Below, piece after piece: positions 42,467 to 50,968 of a DNA stretch of 64,000 bases. The stretch spans positions 1,274,402-1,338,401 of the forward strand of contig CP051233.1 in the NCBI GenBank assembly GCA_017792425.1, written 5' to 3'. Every line of letters starts with the position of its first letter. Within the stretch, counting starts at the first letter, position 1. The position numbers and the translations under genes were made by a program. The notes beneath the pieces were generated by a model. That model made no database searches and was not told the DNA's origin. It saw nothing but the letters and a program-made list of their open reading frames with translations. The DNA comes from Thalassovita sp. GTDB taxonomy: Bacteria; Pseudomonadota; Alphaproteobacteria; Rhodobacterales; Rhodobacteraceae.

Positions 42467-43837
42467 ATGTCCATTCCCCAATCCGGCGGCGGGCCGATCG
42501 AGCATATGGGCCAACTGGCCGAGTACCTGGAATCCGGCTGCAAGCCCAAGGACAACTGGCGTATCGGCACCGAGCACGAGAAGTTCGGATACTGCAAAGA
42601 TACTTTGAAACCAATTCCTTATGATGGCGAAAGGTCGGTTCTGGCCGTGCTGGAAGGGCTGCGCGACGGTCATGGCTGGACCCCGCTGGAAGAAGGCGGA
42701 AAGCTGATCGGCCTTGCCAAGGACGGCGCCAATGTGTCGCTGGAACCGGGCGGGCAACTGGAATTGTCGGGCGCGCCTTTGGAGACGATCCACCAGACCT
42801 GTGACGAGGTGAACCAGCACCTGCGCGACGTTAAGGATATCGCGGACAAGGTGGGCGTCGGATTCATCGGGTTGGGGGCGGCGCCGATGTGGACGCATGA
42901 CCAGATGCCGATGATGCCCAAGGGCCGTTACAAGCTGATGAATGAATACATGGATCGCGTCGGTACCATGGGCAAATCCATGATGTACCGGACCTGCACC
43001 GTGCAGGTGAACCTGGATTTCGCGTCCGAGGCGGACATGGTCAAAAAGCTGCGCGTGGCGCTGGCGCTGCAGCCCGTGGCGACCGCGTTGTTTGCCAATT
43101 CCCCGTTCTTCGAAGGCAAGCCGAACGGCCACAAATCCTGGCGGTCGCGCATTTGGCGGGATCTGGATTCTGCCCGCACCGGGATGCTGCCTTTTGTCTT
43201 TGAAGACGGGATGGGGTTCCAGCGGTACGTGGACTATGCCCTTGATGTGCCTATGTATTTTGTCTATCGCGATGGGAAGTACATAGATGCGCTGGGGCAA
43301 TCCTTTCGCGATTTCCTGAAGGGCAAACTGCCCGCGCTGCCCGGTGAAACGCCGACGCTGAGCGATTGGGCGGACCACCTGACCACCTGTTTCCCCGAGG
43401 CGCGGATCAAGAAATACATGGAAATGCGCGGGGCGGATGGCGGGCCCTGGCGGCGGATTTGTGCGCTGCCGGCGTTCTGGGTCGGCTTGATGTATGACCA
43501 GAACAGCCTGGATGCGGCCTGGGATCTGGTGAAATACTGGGACGCCGAAACCCGTGAAGCCTGGCGGGTCGAAGCCAGCGTTCTGGGCCTGAACGCCAAG
43601 GTGGGCGGCCGCAGGATGATTGATCTGGCGTCAGAAGTGCTTGATATTTCTCGCAAAGGTCTGATCGCGCGGGCCTGTCCGGGGCTGGGCGGCATGGTGC
43701 AGGACGAACGCCATTTCCTGCACGCGCTGGAGGACAGCATCGAAACCGGCAAGACCCCGGCGGATGAATTGCTGGACCAATACCACGGCGACTGGGCGGG
43801 CGACCTGAGCCGAATCTACGCCGAATACAGCTACTGA
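42467..43837 (+). CDS. gshA: Glutamate-cysteine ligase (plant/alphaproteobacterial type)
   Basis: This enzyme makes gamma-glutamylcysteine, the first step of glutathione synthesis. The 456-residue product matches the plant-like class, unlike the E. coli type. Landmarks are IGTEHEKFGYCKDTLKPIPY near residue 35, VSLEPGGQLELSGAPLETIHQTCDEV (landmark LEPGGQLELSG, about 85-95), MYRTCTVQVNLDF and MEMRGADGGPW. GGAG lies nine bases before the ATG at 42467. The gene ends a rightward run and converges on the pyrB-plsY operon. gshB is not in the window. Confidence 0.95.
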   Translation: MSIPQSGGGPIEHMGQLAEYLESGCKPKDNWRIGTEHEKFGYCKDTLKPIPYDGERSVLAVLEGLRDGHGWTPLEEGGKLIGLAKDGANVSLEPGGQLELSGAPLETIHQTCDEVNQHLRDVKDIADKVGVGFIGLGAAPMWTHDQMPMMPKGRYKLMNEYMDRVGTMGKSMMYRTCTVQVNLDFASEADMVKKLRVALALQPVATALFANSPFFEGKPNGHKSWRSRIWRDLDSARTGMLPFVFEDGMGFQRYVDYALDVPMYFVYRDGKYIDALGQSFRDFLKGKLPALPGETPTLSDWADHLTTCFPEARIKKYMEMRGADGGPWRRICALPAFWVGLMYDQNSLDAAWDLVKYWDAETREAWRVEASVLGLNAKVGGRRMIDLASEVLDISRKGLIARACPGLGGMVQDERHFLHALEDSIETGKTPADELLDQYHGDWAGDLSRIYAEYSY

Positions 43838-43886
43838 GGGGCGCGTTCGTTACCGGGGCGGGCGCAACCGGATTTGGCGAGGCATT

Positions 43887-43926
43887 CTGTCAAGACGTAC
43901 GGTTCACGGCTTGAAAGGTACGATTC
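43887..43926 (+). repeat. 40-bp dispersed palindromic element, copy 2
   Basis: This matches copy 1 (5195-5234, minus) at 35 of 40 positions, including CTGTCAAG, CGTACGGTTCA and GTACGATTC. The dyad is less perfect here because the right arm differs at two positions. It lies between the convergent gshA and plsY genes, again beyond stop codons rather than in a promoter. Confidence 0.7.
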
Positions 43927-43981
43927 GGGCAGGGGCAGGGGTCACGCCGGGCTGGGGCCGTCGTGGGCGGGACGGGCGGGA

Positions 43982-44587
43982 TCATTTCTTGCCGATTTTC
44001 GGCTCTGTCCCCTTGCGGATTCGGGCGATGTTGGCGCGGTGGGTCCAGAAGATCAGGAGCGTCAGCGCGCCGCCGAGGGCGACCATGTTGCCGTGGCCCA
44101 GCAGCACCATCCACAGGGTCGAGGTGGCCGCCGCCATCAGTGCCGAGAAGGACGAGATGCGCACCGCGAAAGCGGTGACCAGCCAGGTCGCGCAGGCGGC
44201 CAGACCGACCGGCCACGCCAGCCCCAGCAGCAGGCCAAGGAAGGTGGCGACGCCCTTGCCGCCCTTGAAGCGCAGCCAGACCGGGAAACAGTGACCCAGG
44301 AAAGCCAGACCGCCCGCCAGTTGGGCCGCGTCCTCTGCCGCGAAGGCGCGGGCCAGCAGCACGGCCGCCGCGCCCTTGCCGCCGTCCAACAGCAGGGTCA
44401 GAACGGCGGCGCGCTTGTTGCCGGTGCGCAGCACGTTGGTGGCCCCGATATTGCCGGACCCGATCTGCCGCAGGTTGCCCAGCCCCATGACCTTTGCGAT
44501 CACCATGCCAAAGGGGATGGACCCCAGCAGATAGCCGATCGCGGCCCAAAGGATGAGGACGGTATGGGCAGAGGTCAGTTCGGGCAT
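43982..44587 (-). CDS. plsY: Glycerol-3-phosphate acyltransferase PlsY
   Basis: PlsY transfers an acyl group from acyl-phosphate to glycerol-3-phosphate at the start of phospholipid synthesis. The 201-residue membrane enzyme has the three family motifs: GSIPFGMVIAK, GSGNIGATNVLRTG (about residues 43-56) and FKGGKGVATFLG (about 106-117). The last is part of the active site. Its ATG shares one base with the stop of the pyrC' gene, and it is the final gene of the pyrB operon. Confidence 0.96.
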   Translation of the reverse strand: MPELTSAHTVLILWAAIGYLLGSIPFGMVIAKVMGLGNLRQIGSGNIGATNVLRTGNKRAAVLTLLLDGGKGAAAVLLARAFAAEDAAQLAGGLAFLGHCFPVWLRFKGGKGVATFLGLLLGLAWPVGLAACATWLVTAFAVRISSFSALMAAATSTLWMVLLGHGNMVALGGALTLLIFWTHRANIARIRKGTEPKIGKK

Positions 44588-45867
44588 TACAGGTCTCCGA
44601 AAACGTTTTTGCCTGCGACGAAGGTTGCCAACACCTTGCCTTGCATTTTCGCGCCGTCAAAGGGTGTGTTCTTGGATTTCGAATGCAGTTTCGCCCGGTC
44701 CATGACGAAAGGCGCGTCCGGGTCGAACAGGACCAGATCGGCCGGGGCGCCTTCGGCAAGCGTGCCGCCGGGCAGGCCAAGGCGCCGCGCGGGGTTCAGC
44801 GACATGGCGCGGAACAGTTGCGGCAGGGTCAAATCGCCCGCGTGGTACAGGCGCATGGCGGCGGGCAGCAGGGTTTCCAGGCCCACGGCGCCGCTGGCGG
44901 CCTCTTCGAAGGGCAGGCGCTTGGATTCCTCGTCCTGCGGGCTGTGCATGGAGCAGATGATGTCGATCAGCCCGTTGCGCACGGCGTCCACCACGGCGGT
45001 GCGGTCGTCCTCGGAGCGCAGGGGCGGGGTCAGCTTGAAGAAGGTGCGATAGTCGGCGACGTCCAGTTCGTTCAGCGTCAGGTGATGGATCGAGGTGCCG
45101 GCGGTGATGTCCAGCCCGTTGCGTTTCGCGCGTTCCAGCGCGGGCAGGGCGCGGGCGGTGGTGATCTGGTCGGCGTGGTATTTCGCGCCGGTCATTTCCA
45201 GCAGGGCGATGTCGCGGTCCAGCCCCATGCGTTCAGCCATGGGCGACACGGCGGGCAGGCCGCGCAGGGAAGCGAATTTGCCGCTGGTGGCGGCGGCACC
45301 CTGTGACAGGACGGGTTCCTGCGGGTGGGCGATGACCAGCGCGCCCAGCGACTTGGCGTAGGTCAGCGCGCGGCTGAACACCTTGGTGTTTTCCACCACG
45401 CGGGCGCAATCGGTGAAGGCGACGGCCCCGGCGTCCAGCAGAAAGCCGATTTCCGTCATTTCGCGGCCCTCTCGGCCCTTGGTGAGGGCGGCCATGGGGA
45501 TGACGTTCACCGGGGCGGCCTCGTTCGCGCGGCGCGTGACGAATTCCAGCGTTTCGGGGCTGTCGATGGCGGGGAAGGTGTCGGGGCGGGTGACGATGGT
45601 GGTCACCCCCCCGGCGGCGGCGGCCAGCCCGGCAGAGCGGAAGGATTCCTTGTGCCGTTCGCCGGGTTCGCAGACCTTGACGCCGATGTCGACGATGCCG
45701 GGGGCCAGGTACTTGCCGCGCCCGTCGATCACCCGCGCGCCCTTTGGCACCGCGATTTCCGCGCCACGGGCCGTGATCTTGCCTTTTTCCAGCAGGATCG
45801 AACCGTGGTCGATCGCGCTGGCCTGCGGGTCGATCATGTGGACGTTGGTGATCAGGATGGCGGTCAT
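44587..45867 (-). CDS. pyrC: Inactive dihydroorotase homologue (PyrC')
   Basis: The 426-residue protein aligns with dihydroorotase throughout, but the metal centre is lost. The usual DxHxH of the first motif reads DIGVKVCEPG, with Gly62 and Lys64 replacing both histidines. The TDHAPH motif reads SMHSPQ, with Met307 replacing the catalytic Asp. Such PyrC' proteins occur beside pyrB in, for example, Pseudomonas, where they hold ATCase together without dihydroorotase activity. The pyrB gene is in the same operon, supporting the same role. An active dihydroorotase must be encoded elsewhere. AAGGGGAAA lies a few bases before the ATG at 45867. Confidence 0.9.
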   Translation of the reverse strand: MTAILITNVHMIDPQASAIDHGSILLEKGKITARGAEIAVPKGARVIDGRGKYLAPGIVDIGVKVCEPGERHKESFRSAGLAAAAGGVTTIVTRPDTFPAIDSPETLEFVTRRANEAAPVNVIPMAALTKGREGREMTEIGFLLDAGAVAFTDCARVVENTKVFSRALTYAKSLGALVIAHPQEPVLSQGAAATSGKFASLRGLPAVSPMAERMGLDRDIALLEMTGAKYHADQITTARALPALERAKRNGLDITAGTSIHHLTLNELDVADYRTFFKLTPPLRSEDDRTAVVDAVRNGLIDIICSMHSPQDEESKRLPFEEAASGAVGLETLLPAAMRLYHAGDLTLPQLFRAMSLNPARRLGLPGGTLAEGAPADLVLFDPDAPFVMDRAKLHSKSKNTPFDGAKMQGKVLATFVAGKNVFGDL

Positions 45868-46331
45868 GGGCGTTTCCCCTTGAGGGCGGTTTTGAGGGCC
45901 GCGTCCAGCGCGGGCATTTCGGTGACGGCGACGGGCCATTTCAGGCTGAGGCTGCGCATCACGCCGGTCTGGCTGTGCAACTGCAGGACGCCCGGCAGGT
46001 TCAGGGCACGGCGGATCGGGCCTCGGGTCAGGGTGTAGTTGACCTCGGCCCCGAACGGAAGGCTGGATTCAAAGGCCCCCTGGTGGCGGATGGCAGCGGC
46101 GCCGGTCAGTTCAAAGCGGATGCGGTGGCGTTCCAGCAGGTGCGTCACGATCAGCGGCAGGAGGATCAGGATCAGGGCGACCAGCGCGCCGATCAGCGGC
46201 GCATCATAGCGCAGGGCCAAAGCGGTGCCGCCGATGATCCCCAGTGCGGCGGGGGCGGGGCCCTTGGCGGTCAGGCCGTAGGCCGGGTGCGCCGTAATCA
46301 CCTGATCGAGTGTCTGTGTCCAAAGGGTCAT
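45864..46331 (-). CDS. Two-helix membrane protein, PH-domain-like
   Basis: The 155-residue protein has two adjacent hydrophobic helices (about residues 27-63), followed by a soluble part with a run of beta strands (IRFELTGAAAIRHQGAFES, GVLQLHSQTGVMRSLSLKWP) suggesting a bacterial PH-like domain. It overlaps the neighbouring genes on both sides as ATGA, so it is tightly tied to the pyrB-pyrC' operon. The longer open frame to 46814 lies inside the next gene and is not used. I cannot assign a function. Confidence 0.78.
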   Translation of the reverse strand: MTLWTQTLDQVITAHPAYGLTAKGPAPAALGIIGGTALALRYDAPLIGALVALILILLPLIVTHLLERHRIRFELTGAAAIRHQGAFESSLPFGAEVNYTLTRGPIRRALNLPGVLQLHSQTGVMRSLSLKWPVAVTEMPALDAALKTALKGKRP

Positions 46332-46867
46332 TGGCGGCCTTCCTGCCGTTCGGCGCGTTGGATGTCGCGCATCAGGCGGTAAACCTGCGGGCCATCCGGG
46401 ATGCGTTCGAACCCGATGTTGCGGGTGCGGTTGCGGCCCTTGTGCCGGTAGGCGCGGGTGGCGAAAGTGATGGTGGACAGCGCGCCCTGGTCCATCGACA
46501 GCTGGGTGTCGCCGTTGATCGGCCAGGACTGCAGCCGCCGCCCGCGGATCGGGTAATCGGTGGCGATGAAGGCGCGTTTGTTGGATAGCGAATACCACGT
46601 GCGCCGGTTCTGCAGCGGTTTTTTCAGGAAGGCCCCGAAGGTGATGCCGACGCCCACGGCAAAGTGGATCAGGCCGAACATCCAGAAGAACCCGCCCGCC
46701 TGCGCGGCCATGATCATCCAGAACAAGGCGAAGCCGGCAAAGAACAGGCCGAAGATCGTCATGACGATGGACTCCACCCGCAGCACGATGGCCGGGTCGG
46801 GGCGGCCCTGCCACAGGATTTCCTCGTCCGGGTCGAGGATGCCGGTCCAGCCCTGCGCGGTTGTCAT
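46328..46867 (-). CDS. Membrane protein with bacterial PH domain (bPH2-like)
   Basis: The 179-residue protein starts with ILDPDEEILWQGRPDP, the typical entry into bacterial PH2 proteins. Two hydrophobic helices follow (about residues 31-75), then the PH domain with WYSLSNKRAFIATDYP and a final helix ending in RLMRDIQRAERQ. Such domains are thought to mediate membrane or protein contacts. Start and stop both overlap neighbours as ATGA. It is one of several similar proteins between pyrB and pyrC'. Confidence 0.83.
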   Translation of the reverse strand: MTTAQGWTGILDPDEEILWQGRPDPAIVLRVESIVMTIFGLFFAGFALFWMIMAAQAGGFFWMFGLIHFAVGVGITFGAFLKKPLQNRRTWYSLSNKRAFIATDYPIRGRRLQSWPINGDTQLSMDQGALSTITFATRAYRHKGRNRTRNIGFERIPDGPQVYRLMRDIQRAERQEGRQ

Positions 46868-47304
46868 GGGCGGCCCCCGGCCCTGGTGCGTTGGATGGCT
46901 TGCCGCGTGGCCTCGCGGTCGGGCAGGTATTTCAGCAGATGTTTGTCGCCGGACAAGGTGATGACCTGGAGGGCCGATCCCAGCGTCTTCATCTGCTTGA
47001 TTTCCGCCAGGCGGATGATGCGGGCCTGCGGCCCCATCAGGCGCTGGTTGGTCAGATCCCAGCGGACCTTGAGTTCATCCGAGGCGACATAGAAGGCGCG
47101 GATCGCCACGGCGGCCAGCCCGCCAACCGCGCCGGTCCAGACATGTGGGTTGCCCATGAAGAACAGGATCGCCATGCCGCCCGCCATGGCGATAACGGCC
47201 ATCCATGCGTGATCGCGCCAATAGGTCGCGCGGTCGGGGCGGATTTCCAGCAGCACCTGTTCGCCTTCGTTCAAGTCTGCGGTCGGGGTCAGGGAACCAT
47301 ACAT
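46864..47304 (-). CDS. Membrane protein with bacterial PH domain
   Basis: The 146-residue protein opens with ADLNEGEQVLLEIRPDRATYWRD and two helices (about residues 34-68). The PH-like domain contains KVRWDLTNQRLMGPQARIIRLAEIKQMKTLG, which resembles the PH2 strand pattern (landmark WDLTNQRLMG). It begins three bases after the preceding gene's stop and overlaps the next PH gene as ATGA. Its role is probably shared with the neighbouring PH proteins. Confidence 0.83.
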   Translation of the reverse strand: MYGSLTPTADLNEGEQVLLEIRPDRATYWRDHAWMAVIAMAGGMAILFFMGNPHVWTGAVGGLAAVAIRAFYVASDELKVRWDLTNQRLMGPQARIIRLAEIKQMKTLGSALQVITLSGDKHLLKYLPDREATRQAIQRTRAGGRP

Positions 47305-47307
47305 GCG

Positions 47308-47859
47308 TCACCTGTTGTGCGGGGACAGATAAAAGATCAGCGCCCCGAGCGCGATCCCGGCCAGCGGCAGCGCCCAGCCCAGCCAGCGCGGAAAGCGCGG
47401 TTTCGTGGCAGGGCCGCCGATGTCGCCGGTGGTGCCCTGTGCGGCGTCAGTGCGGAGCGGGGTCAGGTCCAGTTCAGGGCGCGGTTCGGACCAGGTGCCG
47501 ATCCAGCGCAGCGGGTGGTGCAGGCGCAATGTCTGGGCCTTGCCACGAAACGCCCCCGAAGAGATCAGCGCCACGTTGCCCCGGACCTGGTGCAGAAAGG
47601 CGCGGTCATCCCTCAGATCCTTTGGGGCGATATTGTAAGCCTCGGTCAGGTAGTCGGGCAGGGACATGTCATCCAGCCCGTCCACTGCAAAGATATCGAC
47701 ATAGGACGGGTTCAGATCATAAATGCCCAGGGCCGCGATCAGCGGCCAGCCCTCGCGCTCGAAATCCGCGAAATCGGCCATGTCTTCGGGTGGCAGGTCC
47801 ACCGTGAACAGCCGGACCACGCCGGTTTCGTTCGCGGGAACCTCGATCCGGTCGCTCAC
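47308..47859 (-). CDS. C-tail-anchored hypothetical protein linked to pyrB
   Basis: The 183-residue protein is soluble for about 150 residues, with acidic segments (VDLPPEDMADFADFEREGWPL) and a motif LRLHHPLRWIGTW, then ends in one hydrophobic helix (about residues 157-177, LGWALPLAGIALGALIFYL) and HNR. It is therefore a tail-anchored membrane protein. The start codon is GTG, overlapping the pyrB stop as GTGA. I recognise no domain. Conservation of this neighbour in related genomes would show whether it belongs to ATCase. Confidence 0.75.
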   Translation of the reverse strand: MSDRIEVPANETGVVRLFTVDLPPEDMADFADFEREGWPLIAALGIYDLNPSYVDIFAVDGLDDMSLPDYLTEAYNIAPKDLRDDRAFLHQVRGNVALISSGAFRGKAQTLRLHHPLRWIGTWSEPRPELDLTPLRTDAAQGTTGDIGGPATKPRFPRWLGWALPLAGIALGALIFYLSPHNR

Positions 47860-48815
47860 ACCGCCACCTCTTTGGCGGCGCGGCGCGTCTCGCGCAGGTT
47901 GCGGGCCAGAAGGTCCATCGCGGCCATGCGGACGGCGACGCCCATTTCCACCTGTTCCTGGATCACCGAACGGTTGATGTCATCGGCGATTTCGCCGTCG
48001 ATTTCCACGCCGCGGTTCATCGGGCCGGGGTGCATGACGATGGCGTCATCCTTGGCGACGGACAGCTTTTCCGCGTCCAGCCCGTAGCGGTGGTAATATT
48101 CGCGTTCCGACGGGATGAAGCCGCCGTCCATGCGTTCCTTTTGCAGGCGGAGCATCATCACGACGTCCACGTCCTTCAGCCCCTCGCGCATGTCGTGATA
48201 GACCTCGACCCCGAAGTGTTCGATCTGGCTGGGCATCAGGGTGGGCGGGCCGACCAGGCGGACGCGGTTTTCCATCTTGCCCAGAAGGATCAGGTTGGAC
48301 CGGGCGACGCGGCTGTGGGCGATGTCGCCGCAAATGGCGATGTTCAGGCGATGCAGGCGGCCCTTGGCGCGGCGAATGGTCAGCGCGTCCAGCAGGGCCT
48401 GCGTGGGGTGTTCGTGCTTGCCGTCGCCGGCGTTCAGCACGGCGCAGTTCACCTTTTGCGCCAGCAGGTCCACCGCGCCGGAATGCGGGTGGCGCACCAC
48501 CAGCAGGTCAGGGTGCATGGCGTTCAGGGTCAGCGCCGTGTCGATCAGGGTTTCACCTTTCTTGATGCTGCTGGCCTGCATCGACATGTTCATCACATCC
48601 GCGCCCAGCCGCTTGCCCGCCAGTTCGAAGCTGGCCTGCGTGCGGGTGGAGTTTTCGAAGAACATGTTGATCTGGGTCAGGCCTGCCAGCGCATCGGCGT
48701 GTTTCACGTCGCGGCGGTTCAGATCCACGTATTGATCGGCTAGGTCCAGAACGGCGGTGATCTCGGTCGGGTGGAGGGGCTCTATCCCCAGAAGATGCTT
48801 TTGCGTGAACGTCAT
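47856..48815 (-). CDS. pyrB: Aspartate carbamoyltransferase catalytic subunit
   Basis: PyrB joins carbamoyl phosphate and aspartate, the committed step of pyrimidine synthesis. The 319-residue product has the carbamoyl-phosphate motif FFENSTRT (about residues 51-58), HPTQALLD, ICGDIAHSRVARSN, and MHPGPMNRGVEI. The start MTFTQKHLLGIEPL follows GGAGG by six bases at 48815; the longer frame is not used. No regulatory pyrI is near, but an inactive dihydroorotase homologue lies four genes downstream in the same operon and is expected to bind this subunit. Confidence 0.96.
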   Translation of the reverse strand: MTFTQKHLLGIEPLHPTEITAVLDLADQYVDLNRRDVKHADALAGLTQINMFFENSTRTQASFELAGKRLGADVMNMSMQASSIKKGETLIDTALTLNAMHPDLLVVRHPHSGAVDLLAQKVNCAVLNAGDGKHEHPTQALLDALTIRRAKGRLHRLNIAICGDIAHSRVARSNLILLGKMENRVRLVGPPTLMPSQIEHFGVEVYHDMREGLKDVDVVMMLRLQKERMDGGFIPSEREYYHRYGLDAEKLSVAKDDAIVMHPGPMNRGVEIDGEIADDINRSVIQEQVEMGVAVRMAAMDLLARNLRETRRAAKEVAV

Positions 48816-48927
48816 CGCCGCCTCCGTGTTGCCTGTGCCGCTTATAGGAGCGGGCCGGTGCGGGGGCAAGATTTGGCGGTGCTTTTGCCGCCTTTCCGCG
48901 GCGGGCGCGGCGGGATAGCTTGGGGGC

Positions 48928-49707
48928 ATGGAATCGGCACTGGATTATCACACGGCGGCGGCGCTGCTGCGCTGGCAGCTCGAACTGGGCGCGGACGAGG
49001 CGATCGGCGATGCGCCCGTCGACCGCTATGCCATTGCGCCAGAGCCCGCCAAGCCCGCGAAGGGCGCCGCGCCGCCGGTGGTGCGGGCCGCGCCGAAGGT
49101 GGACCCGGTGCAGGAGGCTGTGCGGATGGCCACGGGGGCTGCGGACCTGGGCGCGCTGCGGGCGGCGATGGATGGGTTCGAGCATTGCGAGTTGAAGCGC
49201 GGGGCGCGCAACCTGGTGTTCAGCGACGGCAACCCGGCCGCGCGGGTGATGATCATCGGCGAAGCGCCGGGCCGGGACGAGGACCGCGAGGGGCGGCCGT
49301 TCGTGGGCCGGGCCGGGCAGTTGCTGGACCGGATGCTGGCGGCGATCGGTCTGGACCGGCGTGCGGAGGGGGCGGGCAGCGCGGTCTATATCACCAACGT
49401 GCTGCCGTGGCGGCCTCCGCAGAACCGTGATCCCAAGCCCGAGGAAATCGCGATGATGCGGCCTTTCCTGAAGCGGCACGTCGAACTGGTGCAGCCAGAA
49501 GTGCTGATCCTGATGGGCAATATTTCCTGTGACGCGGTGCTGAAGCAGCGCGGCATCCTGCGGCTGCGCGGCACCTGGGCAGAAGCGTTCGGCCTGCCGG
49601 TCCTGCCGATGACCCACCCGGCCTATCTGCTGCGCACGCCGCAGGCCAAGCGCGAGGCCTGGGCGGATCTGCTGAGCCTGAAGGCGCGACTGGACGGTGC
49701 GGAATGA
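48928..49707 (+). CDS. Uracil-DNA glycosylase family 4-like, Fe-S ligands missing
   Basis: The 259-residue protein has family-4 glycosylase motifs: GEAPGRDEDREGRPFVGRAG (landmark GEAPGRDED, about residues 110-118), ITNVLPWRPPQNR and MTHPAYLLR (about 231-239). An N-terminal extension of about 80 residues is rich in Ala and Pro. In iron-sulfur members four cysteines are expected. Here the equivalents of KCRPP and CxPFL are PWRPP and MRPFL, and only one candidate (HCELKR) remains in the first pair, so a cluster is unlikely. It should still remove uracil from DNA. It overlaps the LysE gene as ATGA. Confidence 0.87.
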   Translation: MESALDYHTAAALLRWQLELGADEAIGDAPVDRYAIAPEPAKPAKGAAPPVVRAAPKVDPVQEAVRMATGAADLGALRAAMDGFEHCELKRGARNLVFSDGNPAARVMIIGEAPGRDEDREGRPFVGRAGQLLDRMLAAIGLDRRAEGAGSAVYITNVLPWRPPQNRDPKPEEIAMMRPFLKRHVELVQPEVLILMGNISCDAVLKQRGILRLRGTWAEAFGLPVLPMTHPAYLLRTPQAKREAWADLLSLKARLDGAE

Positions 49708-50324
49708 TCGTCGATCCCCTCGTTTTGCTGGCGTTCATCCCCGCCGCGCTGGCGCTGAATCTGACACCGGGGGCGGACATGCTGTTCTGCCTGGGGCAGG
49801 GGCTGCGATCCGGGGCGGGGCCAGCGGTATCGGCCAGCGCGGGCGTGTCGCTGGGCGCGTTCCTGCATACGCTGGCTGCCGGGCTGGGGCTGAGCGCGGT
49901 GGTCGCCGCGCTGCCCTGGGCGTTTGACGTGATCCGCTGGGTCGGCGTGGCCTACCTGCTGTGGGTGGCGTGGCAATCGCTGCACGCAGGGCCGGTGCGT
50001 GGCGCGGTGCGGGGTGTTTCTGCGATGCGGGCCTTCCGCGAGGGGCTGGTGGTGAACCTGACCAACCCCAAGGTCATCCTGTTCGTGCTGGCCTTCGTGC
50101 CGCAGTTCGTGGACCCGGCGCATGCGGTGCTGCCGCAGTTCCTGGCCTATGGCGCTGTGCTGGCCGTGGGCGGATTCATCGTGAACGGGCTGGTGGGCAT
50201 CTTCGCGGGCGGGATCGGCAAGAAGCTGATGGGCAACGCGCAGTTTTCCACCTGGCTGGGCCGGGTGAGCGCGGCAATTTTCGTGGCATTGGCGGTGCGT
50301 CTGGCGCTGCTGCAAAGAGGCTGA
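49704..50324 (+). CDS. LysE-family amino acid exporter
   Basis: The 206-residue membrane protein has the LysE/RhtB pattern: an N-terminal LTPGADMLFCLGQGLRSG (about residues 20-37), five or six helices, and VVNLTNPKVILFVLAFVPQF (about 114-133). Members export basic, branched or small amino acids or related metabolites, and the substrate cannot be told from the sequence. It is coupled to the glycosylase by ATGA, with moaB one base after its stop. The grouping of these three genes may reflect compact packing only. Confidence 0.88.
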   Translation: MIVDPLVLLAFIPAALALNLTPGADMLFCLGQGLRSGAGPAVSASAGVSLGAFLHTLAAGLGLSAVVAALPWAFDVIRWVGVAYLLWVAWQSLHAGPVRGAVRGVSAMRAFREGLVVNLTNPKVILFVLAFVPQFVDPAHAVLPQFLAYGAVLAVGGFIVNGLVGIFAGGIGKKLMGNAQFSTWLGRVSAAIFVALAVRLALLQRG

Positions 50325-50325
50325 G

Positions 50326-50868
50326 ATGGCAAGAATAGATGAAAGCAAGGAGTTCATCCCGGTGCGGATCGCGGTTCTGACGGTTTCCGACACGCGGGGC
50401 CTGGACGAGGATCGTTCGGGGCAGACCCTGGTGGATCGGCTGACGGCGGCGGGGCATAAGCTGGCCGACCGCAAGATCGTGAGGGACGAGCGCGCGGACA
50501 TCGCGGCACAACTGCGCGACTGGATCGCCAACCCCGAGGTGGACGTGGTGATTTCCACTGGCGGGACCGGGCTGACCGGGCGCGACGTGACGGTTGAGGC
50601 GCACCGCGACGTCTATGAAAAGGAAATCGAGGCATTCGGCACGGTGTTCACCATCGTGTCCATGCAGAAGATCGGCACCAGCGCGGTGCAAAGCCGTGCC
50701 ACGGGCGGCGTGGCGGGCGGCACTTACCTGTTCGCGCTGCCGGGAAGCACCGGCGCGTGCAAGGATGCGTGGGACGAAATTCTGCAGTACCAGTTGGACT
50801 ACCGTCACATGCCCTGCAACTTCGTGGAAATTTTCCCGCGGCTGGAAGAGCACAAGCGACGGAAATAA
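50326..50868 (+). CDS. moaB: Molybdenum cofactor biosynthesis protein MoaB
   Basis: MoaB-type proteins adenylate molybdopterin before metal insertion. The 180-residue protein contains VLTVSDTRGLDEDRSGQTLVD (about residues 17-37 in part), VVISTGGTGLTGRDVT (about 70-85) and LFALPGSTGACKDAWDE (about 130-146). These are the MoaB/MogA substrate-binding loops. It is two kilobases beyond the pyr operon and separate from moaD-moaE at 36.2 kb. Confidence 0.94.
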   Translation: MARIDESKEFIPVRIAVLTVSDTRGLDEDRSGQTLVDRLTAAGHKLADRKIVRDERADIAAQLRDWIANPEVDVVISTGGTGLTGRDVTVEAHRDVYEKEIEAFGTVFTIVSMQKIGTSAVQSRATGGVAGGTYLFALPGSTGACKDAWDEILQYQLDYRHMPCNFVEIFPRLEEHKRRK

Positions 50869-50968
50869 TTCGCCTCTGCGTTTGATCCTTGTGGCTTGGC
50901 AAAATTACATATGCCGCTAGGTTCATGTGTCGTGGCCGCGTGGCCAACAGCACGAGGATAAGAGACCG

